Source: Ziziphus jujuba
Taxonomy: Eukaryota > Streptophyta > Magnoliopsida > Rosales > Rhamnaceae
Direction: 5' to 3'
Length of the DNA stretch: 64,000 bases
Assembly: GCF_031755915.1 (NCBI RefSeq)
Contig: NC_083388.1
Location: 17,361,001 to 17,425,000 of the forward strand
The position numbers were made by a program, and so were the translations under genes. Below are positions 1 to 11,118 of the stretch, piece by piece. The first letter of the stretch is position 1; each line of letters begins with the position of its first letter. The notes under the pieces were generated by a model. That model made no database searches. It was not told the DNA's origin and saw nothing but the letters and a program-made list of their open reading frames with translations.

Positions 1-2511
1 AAAATCAATTTTATTTTGCTAAAATTATTTTTTTATTAAAATTTATAGTATAATTCAATTCTATACTAAACAATAGAAATTATTAATACTCTACATTCTA
101 ATACAATACAAACCAATTTAATATAATACAACAAAATTACTATGGCAAATATATCCTTGCAATACATGGATCGTCTATTTATGGCTCTCTGGTCAAATGC
201 TCTATTTTTATTTTCATTTTTTTGGTAATATAGTCAAATGCTCCATTGTTCATATTCCACAAGTACTGTTCATGTTTTACTAGTTACTATTCATATTTTA
301 CAAGTTACCAGTACAGGTAACCCTTCATGGTTCCAGAAACCTTTGCTGATGTGGCATGCGTTGGAGAGGGCCGACACTTCTTGCACTGATTGGCTTCCAT
401 TGATTTTCCTTTTGCCTGACCAAGCTAATTGCAATTACTTCCTTCGAATTTTGATTTTCACCTATTCGTAAATATAAATTAGGAAAAATAATATTTAAAC
501 TCTTTCAAACTTATTATAATTATATGTAGATCATATATATTTGGAAAATCATTGTTATTTAATTGCATTTTAATTTTTTATATTTATTAAAATAGATCAA
601 TTTGTTAATTTTTTTTGTTAATTTTTATATTTAGAAATCATAGAAAGTTAAAAATTTACATTTTATGATTGAATAATATTGTAAAAATACAATTATAATT
701 TTATTTGTTAAAATCATATATGGGTTTACATGATACTTTTTCAAAAATGTATAATTTAATTGTAATTAGGATAAAATTAAAAAGGTTTAAATAAATTTTT
801 TTCTGTAAACTATATTAATATTCTATTACCATGTAATTCCAGCACGATTCCAATAAACTTGTTTTTCTTTATTAAAAAAAACTTTTTTTATTTTGGTAAA
901 AAAAAAAAAAGAATTTGCATTTATAGTACCAAAAAATAAAAAAAATAAACAAAGAATTACAAACGAAAACAAGCCGTAATTTCATCAACCATTAGTTGAT
1001 CAACAATAACATGGAATAAAACCCAATTAGAAATAAACATCAAAAATTATACTCGGGTGCTAGATTTAATTAAGATAATATGCATGAACGGCATGATTTG
1101 AATTACTAGAGATGAGGAAATGAAATAAATCACTTAATTGAATTTGGATTTCACAAAGCTTTTGTTAAAAAATTGTTTTTTTTTTTTTTTTTTTTTGGCT
1201 CTTGCATCATGGTTGGTTTCTATGTATAGGTATTTATAGAACTCACAAGTGAGTGTCAAGTTTCTAGAAGCATTTTTGGCATATTCAAGTAACTAATTTG
1301 TGTATATTCTATAGCATTATCATTGTAAATATTTTACATAGATGGTTAATAAGACTTAAAACGTGACATTTTGTCATCCAAATTTAATTACATTTTACAA
1401 AGAAATTTTCAAAATTACAAATTAGGTTTCAAAACGATAAGAAAAGAAATCTTCATGGTTAATTATTTATTTTTATGTATATAGTATACGGCTGAATTAG
1501 TATAATAAATCACTCATTATATGTTATAATATTTATATAAGACCTATATATTTTATTTTATGTTCATATAATATTGCACATGGTTATAAATAATTGAGAT
1601 TATGTTGTGTTGGATGAGATGATTAGAAAATATATGAAATGAGTGTTACATATAATACCTTCCCTATAATTACAAATATAATCACAAATCCGTTGTAATG
1701 ATTTCGAATGTGCAGGAAGAGATATAATGTTTTTAACGACCAAATTTATCTTCAAAATACTATGAAATTTGCTTCCAAAACTCCATTCATGGGCCATGTG
1801 CTCTTTTATTATAGGTTTTAGATTATATTATATAAGGATATTGAAACAGTAAAAAATAATTGGTTAAAATCTGACTTCCCAAGAAAAAAGAAAAAAGAAA
1901 AAAAAAAAGGGGGGGCAAAATCTTTGTCTGTGTAATGATCCCAATTCCCTTGAACAACCCAATAGAAAAGTCACTTCTTCCTCTTCAAAGATCTTGAGTT
2001 TTAGAAAAATTAAACTCATTTTATTTTATTTTATTTATTTTTTTATGTAAATGGTATAAAAAGCACAGTATTACAAGCCACTCATCATTAAATATATTAT
2101 AATATTTATATAGGGTCGTTGTGTAATGTTGTAAATGATTAATAGATTATTAAGTTTAAGTTGCATGTGATAATTGAAAATGATATATGATGACATAATG
2201 TACTGATCATATATATTAACTTTTTTGAGTTCTAATCCTATATTCCATATCAAATTAAAAAAAATGACAAATTTTATTTAGACTTTATGGATTTTGCTAT
2301 AAATATATTTAGACATTGCATTTTTTTAAAAATTATTCTTAACCTTCTTTTAGTTTCTATATCTATCAAAATATATTTATTTGTCAATATTTTTTAATTA
2401 ATTTTTATGGTTAAAAATCTAAAAACAAAAAAGTTAAAAATTAATATTTTATAATTGAATAATAATGTTAAAATAAATAATGTCCTTTAATGATTAAAAA
2501 TTAACAAATAG

Positions 2512-2681
2512 TATAACAGTACAGTCCACCCGCATCAAGATATTGTCCTCTTTTGATCAGGGTTCACTCCCTCTCTCCTCCTGGCCTCAAGGTTTTGTCA
2601 AAACGCGTCTTGAAGGGAGAGGTATCCACAACCTTATAAAGACCGCTTCGTGCCCCTCTCCAACCGATGTGGGATGTTATA
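2512..2681. mobile_element. small solo-LTR / TRIM-like element with 5-bp target duplication
   Basis: The 170-bp element begins TATAACA and ends TGTTATA, a perfect 7-bp terminal inverted pair. It is flanked by AATAG on both sides (2507-2511 and 2682-2686), as expected from LTR-retrotransposon integration. It is much more GC-rich than its surroundings. Its interior phrases, such as CAAAACGCGTCTTGAAGGGA and CCAACCGATGTGGGA, are, to my recollection, typical of a small LTR family abundant in dicots. The canonical TG...CA ends appear mutated to TA...TA. No internal domain is present, so it is most likely a solo LTR. Confidence 0.6.
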
Positions 2682-3129
2682 AATAGCGTTTACGTGATTA
2701 TTTTTTAAAAATATAGAATTTAACTGTAATTAAGATAAAATTGAAAAGATTCAAAGATTTTTTTTTTTAAATGATCCTATTAGTAATATCATCAAAGTAC
2801 AATTAATAGAAGCCAACAAACATAACTTCTTTTGTTAATTAAATAATATTTATTTATTTATTAAATTTTAAAAATTTCATTTAAACACCTTCAATTTTAC
2901 CATAATTATATTTATAATTTTTAATGGAGAAATTAACTGGAAAAAAAATAATTGAGTGATGAGTTTTGAATAAAGTTTTTTACACGAATGGATCTAATTG
3001 TATTTAAGAAAAATTGAAGGGGTTTAAATAAAATTTTTCCATTTATTTGAATAAATTGATGTTTGATAAAATTGGAACTCTATATCATTTTCAAAGAAAG
3101 CATGGCTTAACCATCATTCTATCTTCAAA

Positions 3130-3450
3130 AGATATAAGATAATATTTGAAAAATGTCAAAATTCAATATTTAGTTTTCTAGAAATTAGCTTTTTAGGAAT
3201 TGATTTTTCTTTTTTAGCTTTCTAAAAATTATTTTTTTTTTGTTATATTTGATAAGTAATAAAAAAAGTTCAAACTTATAAGTAATTAAATTTAGTTTTG
3301 AGTAATAAATTAAATGTAAATTTGTATTTTTTTAAAAATTATAAAACTAATTTTCTAAAGATTTTTAAAATAATATCTTTATATATAAAAATAACTTTTC
3401 TTCATACCTTTTCACATAAAGAAGAATTTAATTCCTTATGCCAGCATTTT
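3130..3450. mobile_element. degraded MITE-like copy
   Basis: A run including TTGATAAGTAATAAAAAAAG and a later TTTTTAAAATAATATCTTTA resembles the cores of the elements at 38216-38558 and 60667-61053. The GTTTGG-type ends cannot be seen clearly, so this copy is probably truncated or diverged. The call rests on similarity read by eye only. Confidence 0.35.
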
Positions 3451-4712
3451 GCCTTTTCAATATAAAATTCAAAAACAAAAAAATTATTATTTTTCTAAAA
3501 TAATTAAATTCCTATTAAGTACAATTTACCGATCAAAATCTAAGGGGAAAAAAAAAATCCTATTTTGATAATAAGATTTTTTTTGTAAATTTTTTTCTTT
3601 TAAATTGCATGTGATTTGCTTATTTTTATAATTTATTAATGTTAATTAATGGTAATTAATCAACTATAAGTATAAAAAATAAAAATAACAAAATGAAATA
3701 TAACTTAATATATTACACGTTCAACTTACCTTCTATTGGATTTTTTTAGTAACTTTTTTTTTTTTGACGTAATATATGTATATATATATATATTTTTTTT
3801 TATGATTATCTTCTGTTGGAATTTGGGTGCAAAATAAAATATTATTTTATACTGTCCATGGGTGGGTGGGTCAGAAGAAAACCGATTAAATACGAAATTG
3901 GAAGCAACTTGAATTTTTTTTTTAATTAATTTGAAATTTATCCTAAATGTAATTAAAAAAAAAAAAGGGGAGGGGGGGGAATGTATTTTTCTCTTGTCAA
4001 TGAAAATTTAAACAATTTAAATGAGTGTAGTTAGTTCAGTTAATATGAGCAATTCTATCTATATTTTTTATGTCGGATTCAAATTTATCGAAAAATAAAA
4101 GATGATTAGGATCATATAATCAGTCAAAAAAAAAAAATTAACTAACTGTTTTTATTAGATTTTTCTTTTAGTAACTTTTTTTTTTTATAAATAATATAAT
4201 ATTTTTCTATGAGAAGCGAGTATCTTCGGTTGGAATTTTAGGCGCGACCAAAAATATTATTAAAAAATAAAAATAACCTGAAAATAGGAAAAGCACTCTT
4301 ACTATTGAACTGGTAACGAATAGATGAACCGGGTTTACATGGATGGTGAATTCACTAGACATAAAATGATTGATTATCTATTTTCATATTGTTTAAAAAT
4401 ATTTTAACAAATATAAAAATAAAAATATTAAATCATATTAATTATTTTAAAATTATATTAAATTATTTTCAGCATGTATTAAAAATTTATAATATATATA
4501 GATAAATATTAAAAAACGAAATGGTTTTTTTTGGCGTTCATTGGGTCGGAAAAAAAAAAAAAAAGACCGATTGAATAAGAAAATGGAAGCATTTTGAAGT
4601 GCTCTTAAATAAATTTGGCGCTTCCCTCAGAAGAATTATTTTGACAAGCCAGAGGGAGAAGAAGAGAGACCCAACAAATATTTAAGCTTCTGAGAAAGGG
4701 ACTGTGGACGAC

Positions 4713-7700
4713 ATGGATGATCGCCTTGATTTCGAGATTGAAGATCCACTCCTCACTTCCCCTGTTGTTGCTAAGAAAAGGTTTCGTTTTTCTTCTTCTC
4801 TAGTTTTCCCACCAAAATTTCCATCTGGGTATTTAGGGTTGCTTTCGTGTTAATAGTGTTTGTTTTATTATTTATTTATTTATATTTTTTGGTATAATCT
4901 TTTAAGTTGATTAAAAAAGCAAATTTTTTACCCCCATAATTGAGGATAAGGTTTTGAGGAATTTAGTAAAATTGCCTTACATAGAACATGATCTATTTGG
5001 TGTGAACTAGGAAGAAGGTTATTGGGTTGGATGACCTTTTGACTGATTTCTACAAAGAGAAAAACAAGCTTGTTGAGAAGGAGGCTAAAAAGGCAAAGGC
5101 GCTAAAAAACTACCATTCTGATGAAGAAGAGGATATCAAAGAGGCTTCCTTATCAAAACTTGTCGATGAGTGCCAAAACCAGGCAAATAGCTTTTTTCTG
5201 TTAATAATGCACGTGGTGTTAGTTTTTATGCGTTTTGTTACGAAATTGTGAATGTAAACTCCTTTATGCAGATTACAGAAATAGATGCTGACGAAGATAG
5301 CTTTGTATGGGGAATGCAGGTTTTTGGAGACCAGGTTTTAACTAAATGGATATCTTTGTGCTACCTTTCATCATGTTTATTACTTTTAACAAAAAAATTG
5401 TGGTAGATAACCCCCCCTTTTTCTTTTTTTTTTCTCAACAATGGGCATTGCCTTATTTCTTGCTCAAATTGGTGAATTGCAGAAATCCCCACCTCCCCTA
5501 GTTTGTCCGGAGCTTAAAAGTTGTGGTCTTTTGCAGTCTTTTATGAGTAATAAGCTTAATTCCCTGGTTGAACTGTCTACTGAAAATGGTTGGTTATCTA
5601 ACTTACCCTTATTAATATTAGTGACCACCCTTTCTTTACCCTACTAAGAATATGGATTGATATGTGGTTTAAGAATCAATTTGAACTTCCCCTCATAATG
5701 TATAAGCCAGAGCATGTAGCCTCTGACCAGGAAAACCAAAAACATTGCACTCACTTATTCATTATGTTGTTGCAGGGAACTCTTTTCTTGAAGGACTATT
5801 GGTTGATGGCTGGCTTTCAAAACTGGCTTTTACATGTGGTCATGTAGAAGAGTCAGTTCTCATTTGGACCTTTAATTTGAGTGAGTTGATTTATTGTACC
5901 TAGTTTGCCTTTGATTACCTGTTATGTTTCCTAATGTGCTTTTCTTTTGTTTTCTCAGTGTTGTATTCACCAAAAGAAGAGTTGAGGATATCCGCCTGTG
6001 ACTTCTGGTGTGCTATTCTTTCATCTAAAGAAGAGGTGGACTGCATTGTTTTGTTTCTTTGAAACGAAATTTGAAATAAACAATGTTATTTATAAATTTT
6101 ACATAACAGGATGACCTACAACCTGTCAAAATAACTTGGATTCCAAGCTATGCTGAACTGAAAGGGGCTCTTGAAGTCTATGGATTTCTCTTTAATTTTT
6201 TACCTCACCCTGACGCTACCCTTACTGGTAAGTTTATTCAAATTTTTTTTTTTCCTTTTCCCTTTATTTTTCTGTTTCTTTCTGATATGATACTAATGGT
6301 ATATAGGATTCTGAAAGTATTCCGTTTGTAGTTACTGCCCCCTTCTGAGTTCTTTTAATTTCCTTCCAGATTCTGGTCGTGAAGGGCCAGCTCAAAACAT
6401 TAGAGCCTGGATCAAATTTGTAACTGTTTCTTGTCATGTGAGGTAAGTAAAGTTACAGGAACTATCTTCTTGTAAACATTTAACTGCCATCCATTCGGTA
6501 CATGACACGTTTGGCGTTTGATTTATATTTTGATGTTTATGGATGTCTTTATGCTGTTTAATAGACATAATGCGACATAAAATGGACTCTGCCTGATGCA
6601 ATGCTCATGGCAAGCTTGAAGTGTGTTTGATTCTTTTCCTTTAAATCTCTTACAGGAGTAAATTGTCTATGTTTTCAACCTCAGACGCTGCAGAGTTAGT
6701 TGAAGTCATTATTTGTTTATTTTTAGACCGCAAGCTTCAAGGCCTCATGTTGCTTTTGTACGATTGCATGCAATCTGTTATCAATTATTTCAAAGACAAA
6801 GAATGGAAAGCCTGCTGTGAAGAAATAGCAAAATCTGTTGCTTGCAGGTTGTCAATGCTATCCTAATTTATTGTATTAGATGCTCAACTAATTCTTATAA
6901 TTCATTTGAATTTGTTGCTAGGAGGATTGGTGAATCCTCATTTGTAATTTGTGGTGCAGATATGTTAATCTTTTTCATGACTTTTTCACATTTCTTGTTT
7001 GCATAGTGCATTGTAAAAGTTTGCTGAGTAATATATTTTCTTTGATCTATGTTAATTTTAGCATTCAGAGAAGTTTGATGAATACTAAATGTTGGTTGTT
7101 GTCTTACTAAATCTGTTAACCTAAACTCTCCTAATAAATAGAAGGACTATCAGTAATTGTAAAAAAAAAAAAAATTTAAGAAGTTGGTCATAAGAGGTTT
7201 AAGGGTGTAATTAGTACGGCCTACTTGTTAAAGTTAGTGCAATTAGTCATTAGATTTTTATATTTATCTCTTTTTTTCTTTTCTTTTTTTTAATTATTTT
7301 CATTTTTTTTTTTTTTGAAAAAAGAGATTCTCAAATTTAATGATTAGGTACCAAACATTTCCAAGGTGTCACGCCTGAGCTTCTATGTGATGATTACAAA
7401 ATGTTCTCCGTGTCCTTCGTTGGAATTACTGAATCTTGATGGAACTAATGCTTATTTGTGTTGCTTGTCTTTTGGTCTTTCCCTCTTTCTCATCTCACCC
7501 TTACTGTTGCTGATTGTTTTCTTTCAGAGTTCCTAAGGACTTGAATTGCTTAAGAATAGTGGAATGCATTTCAGGAGTTGACACTCGCAGTAAACAACTC
7601 AGAAGTGCAGTAGCATATCAAATTCTTCTGAGTTGCTTTGATTACAAGGTAGTTCATATTATCCTCTCTTAGCTATATGCACATATTAATTGTCACATGT

Positions 7701-8286
7701 CCACAGTGAACTTCTATATGTGGTTTACCTGCGTATATTTAAAAACCTTAGCAGTCATATGGCTTAGTCGCAGCTATGTTTCCATTGTCATATATCCATC
7801 AGGAAAAGCCATTCAAACTGCCACTAGTTATCTTTAATACAAGTGTTTGGCTGTCAGCATCCTATGAAAATTTTGTCAGAAAGTCTACAGCTATCATGCC
7901 AACTCAGTATTAAAAGTTGACTGATTTGATGTTTCTCCTCAGGTTGCTGATGAAGAAATCCTGAGATTACTTATCTCAATCAATGTGAAAGAAAAAGGCT
8001 GTGATCTCGTCAAGATGTACATTTACCTGGTTTTGACAGAGAATTGGCTCTGTTCTAATGAACTATTAGCAGACAAGCCAGTTCTCAATGAAATGTGGAA
8101 TCTATATCTTAGGAACTGTTCTTGTCTGATCGCCAGCACAGATTTGAGGCCTTTTGCGTCGAAGGTGTGGAATTAAACTTATCTGTTCTGTCTCATATGC
8201 TAAGATTGTCATATTAAAATTATCTTTATATGTTGCAGGTGCGAAATAAGGCTTCATATTTTCTTCAAGGAAGCATCCAGACATAA
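4713..8286 (+). CDS. ASAP1: ASAP1-like / NSE6-like SMC5/6-associated protein, 12 exons, 454 aa
   Basis: Exons: 4713-4780, 5011-5182, 5272-5334, 5483-5588, 5776-5880, 5959-6035, 6110-6227, 6370-6442, 6656-6847, 7528-7648, 7943-8164, 8239-8286. They total 1365 nt and keep one reading frame, giving 454 aa from the start MDDRLDFEIEDPLL to a final GSIQT. Residues about 22-80 are lysine- and glutamate-rich and charged (TDFYKEKNKLVEKEAKKAK, then an acidic DEEED). The rest is a helical, leucine- and cysteine-containing domain without catalytic motifs. I recognise it as resembling plant ASAP1 (At2g28130), which with SNI1 acts as the NSE5/NSE6-like loader pair of the SMC5/6 DNA-repair complex in the nucleus. 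The length and the later DUF1635 and FIT-like genes fit Arabidopsis gene order from memory. The intron after exon 2 uses a GC donor (5183-5184). The exon structure is firm; the functional name is less certain. Confidence 0.65.
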
Positions 8287-11118
8287 ATTTGTCAGTAAGT
8301 ACCTTCACACCCCCAACTATGATTAAAACATAAAATAAAGAAACTTAAAAAGGTCTATATACTCTAATTTACTCTACAGGATATAGCTTTGTGGTGTATG
8401 TTACTTTGTGAATGTGTTCTGAAAGAGGATTTTATAGAAAAAATGTACTTATAGCAAAATGGAAACAAAAGAAAGTTAAATAGTCGGGTATACATACTCT
8501 GATTTATTATCTGGGATGTTTATCTGTGTTTATTACACATTATTTGTGATCTATAAAATCGTTAATTGCAAGGCTTGTATGAAATTGAAGAAGCAGAAAA
8601 AGGAAAAATACCTTGATAAATTCAAGTAGAGCATTACTAGTATTTGGAGCTGCATTCAGTAGTTTTCCATTTCTTACATTTTCTTTTTTGAATATCTTGA
8701 CAATAGAATTCATTGCCACATATGCTGTGTGCTAAATGTTTATCCTAGGTTCTCCTTAATTGTGGCCATTATGCAGTTGTACTCCTGTTCAGTCTCTACT
8801 ATATTTTTGGAACATCTCCATATTTTGGGCTACTTGGTATTTGCAGGAAATTTTGATGGGTAGCTTAATTTCAAATCCACCAGAACATAGCGGTGGGCGA
8901 GTCGGATAAGCACCTTTTTGACTGTAGGTAAGCCAGATTATGGAGGAGGCTTTGAAGCATCAGAGATTTAGCCCTTTTCTCCTCCCTGCCTTGTATAAAT
9001 TGTTCCAAGTTAAAATCTAATACAAAATGTATATAATTTTTTTTTTCTTTTCTTATATTTTTTTTGGGTTGAAGTGTCTGCACAATACCTTTGGTCTTGG
9101 TCCTTCACTTCCTATCTCAATCTCTCACCTTGTCCTTGTTTTGGATAGAACTTTCGACACCTTGCATGAAGGCTGCAACTAGGTTACGCACGAGTTGGCT
9201 GCACTTATTCACCATTACTTCATGCTTAGGGAGTGTGTTATTTGTAGTCGAATCGAAGACCTTGCTTGGTCAAGCAAACTGAGCATGTTGCATACATACT
9301 CATTTTATTTCTTCATGAGCTCAACAAAATTTGATTAAACAGGAGGGATAGATTAAAGCTGTCAGAAATGTAGGAATGGCAATTACGGTTTAGGTTTCCA
9401 TTAAGGCACAAGTTTCTGAATACGAAGCCACTTAGTCTGGTAATTCAATAGTTGAATCTGTCAAAAGTTATGCAGGATGAGGTATTCTTACTATGATGGC
9501 TGCAATATACAGGGCAGATTTACCCAAAAAAATAAAAAAAAAAAGAAAGATAAAAATTGCAGATTTGATGGACGAGGGACGGTTTCCAAGTTTGAAGTCT
9601 TCTAAAACTCAGTTTCAACCAAACCTGAGTTTGACGTAAAAATTTGCTTCTTTATGTCAGCACTAAGATGTCACTTTCATTCATTTAAACCCACAAAAAA
9701 TAAAATAAAATAAATAAAGAAGAAGGTATCACTTTGTTCAGAGCTACTGCTTTAATCTTATAGTTTACTGTCAGATGTGAGAGAACACTACAATCTGTTA
9801 CCGCTGTACTTTCGTTGCATCTAACTTTTATCATCAACAACGTTAACTTTGAACTTACCAAGTAAATGTCAAAAAATGTTAAAATTGTAGTTACCAAGAA
9901 GGAACAAATTGCATAGGAAAAAAAAAAAAAAAGGAAGGAACAAATTGTGGGTTATAGAAGTTCTAACTTGCATGCCCAAAAAAATGTGCAAAATTAATTT
10001 TGGATCGTAAGAATACCTTTCTCAGCCATATGCTTTTTTTTTTTTTTTTCATCCCAAAAAAGTTTTGCTTTACTGTTTGTCAGCATCCAAGTGTTTTTAT
10101 CTTTTATGAAAGAAGCATCCAAGTGTTTATTTGTGCAAAAAGAAAAAGAATTCCTTTTTTGTGGACAAATACATGTCTGTATTCGGAACTCATCAAAGTG
10201 CATTAAACAATATTTTAAAGATAAAAGTTCCAGAGAGTAAACATGCAAATTGATATGTTAAAATATGATGAAAATTATAGAGGAATTATTTTCATTATTA
10301 CAATTTTATGCAGTAAAAAATTTTTAAAAAAAATTAGCCAGGTAATTTACCAATTAGGACTGCTTATAACATTCTTATTTAGAAACATAAAAATAAAAAA
10401 GGAAAGACTTGGAAGTAAAAAATTTAAAACGGGATCGAGAACCAGCAACGTTGGGAATTTTAAAATTAGGCTCGGGATTCGCTTTGGGAAGCCGTTGTGG
10501 AACCGAACCTCCCTCCAAGCCTTAAGTAATTTGCTTTGTGCATTCTGTTTGGCTCGCTTCCTTTTTTCCTTTTGGTTTTCCCTTTCATTGTTCCTTCGCT
10601 TTCATCCATTCTTTTTCTCTCTCAGTTTCTCATAATCCAAAACCGTTTGTTTCACAGAAAGACAAGGGAAAAAATAATAAAAATAAACAAGAGACTCCGA
10701 TGTCACAAATTTGACTTTTTGCTCATTACCCATCTTCACAATTTTTCCATCTTCGATTTCTAAAAGCGCATAAAATTGTTGCCTCTATAAATTTGTCCTC
10801 AGTTTCTACCGCGCTTCTGGTATTGAAATTTTCTTATTCTTTCTTTGCCCATATTCTTTTTTTTGAATCATAAACTCTAAAAGCCCTTTTCTTTTTCCCG
10901 GAATTTATTCCTCACTCGAAGTATTTTGAATTTCATTTCCCTCCTTGGGTATAATATATCCCACATTTATTATACAAGGAATCTTTTTAACTTGTGCAAT
11001 TTTGCTTTCGCAATTCACCACTGTTTTTTATTGTTGGGACTGCAATTCTTGAATACCCATTAGAGGTTTCTTGAAGTTTTTTTGGAACCGGGATTTTGTG
11101 GGACTAGTTGGGACAAAT
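8287..11118. other. intergenic region including the 5' flank of shugoshin
   Basis: No coding exon is supported. Roughly 8287-9300 may contain the 3' UTR or downstream sequence of the preceding gene. It is less AT-rich than most spacers but has no recognisable reading frame. From about 10500 the sequence becomes pyrimidine-rich and probably holds the promoter and 5' leader of the shugoshin gene. A frame at 10243-10635 ends in low-complexity Phe/Ser/Leu and was not accepted. Confidence 0.6.
10492..10647 (-). promoter_or_regulatory. two AACGG (MSA-like) cores upstream of shugoshin
   Basis: CCGTT occurs at 10492-10496 and 10643-10647, reading AACGG on the minus strand. AACGG is the core of the mitosis-specific activator element bound by three-repeat MYB factors in plant G2/M genes, which would suit a shugoshin gene. 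Five-base cores are common by chance and the flanks match the full consensus only partly, so this is a weak inference. Confidence 0.3.

Larger units (their letters stand above)
1..4712. other. AT-rich intergenic region
   Basis: No gene is supported here. Short open frames at 238-471, 1600-1797 and 2071-2253 show no recognisable domain and no splice-linked partners. The stretch holds many A/T homopolymers (for example near 1167-1197 and 895-911), the solo-LTR-like element at 2512-2681, a degraded MITE-like block around 3130-3450, and a repeated module just upstream of the first gene (about 3718-3920 and 4138-4620). Confidence 0.7.

Noticed and set aside
8871..9282. Possible extra exons or a second transcript after the ASAP1-like gene
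   Set aside because: The ASAP1-like frame already ends at a good stop in exon 12, and these frames on both strands show no conserved motif.
10243..10635. 130-codon plus-strand frame upstream of shugoshin
   Set aside because: Ends in low-complexity Phe/Ser/Leu from a pyrimidine-rich leader and has no recognisable domain or splice partner.
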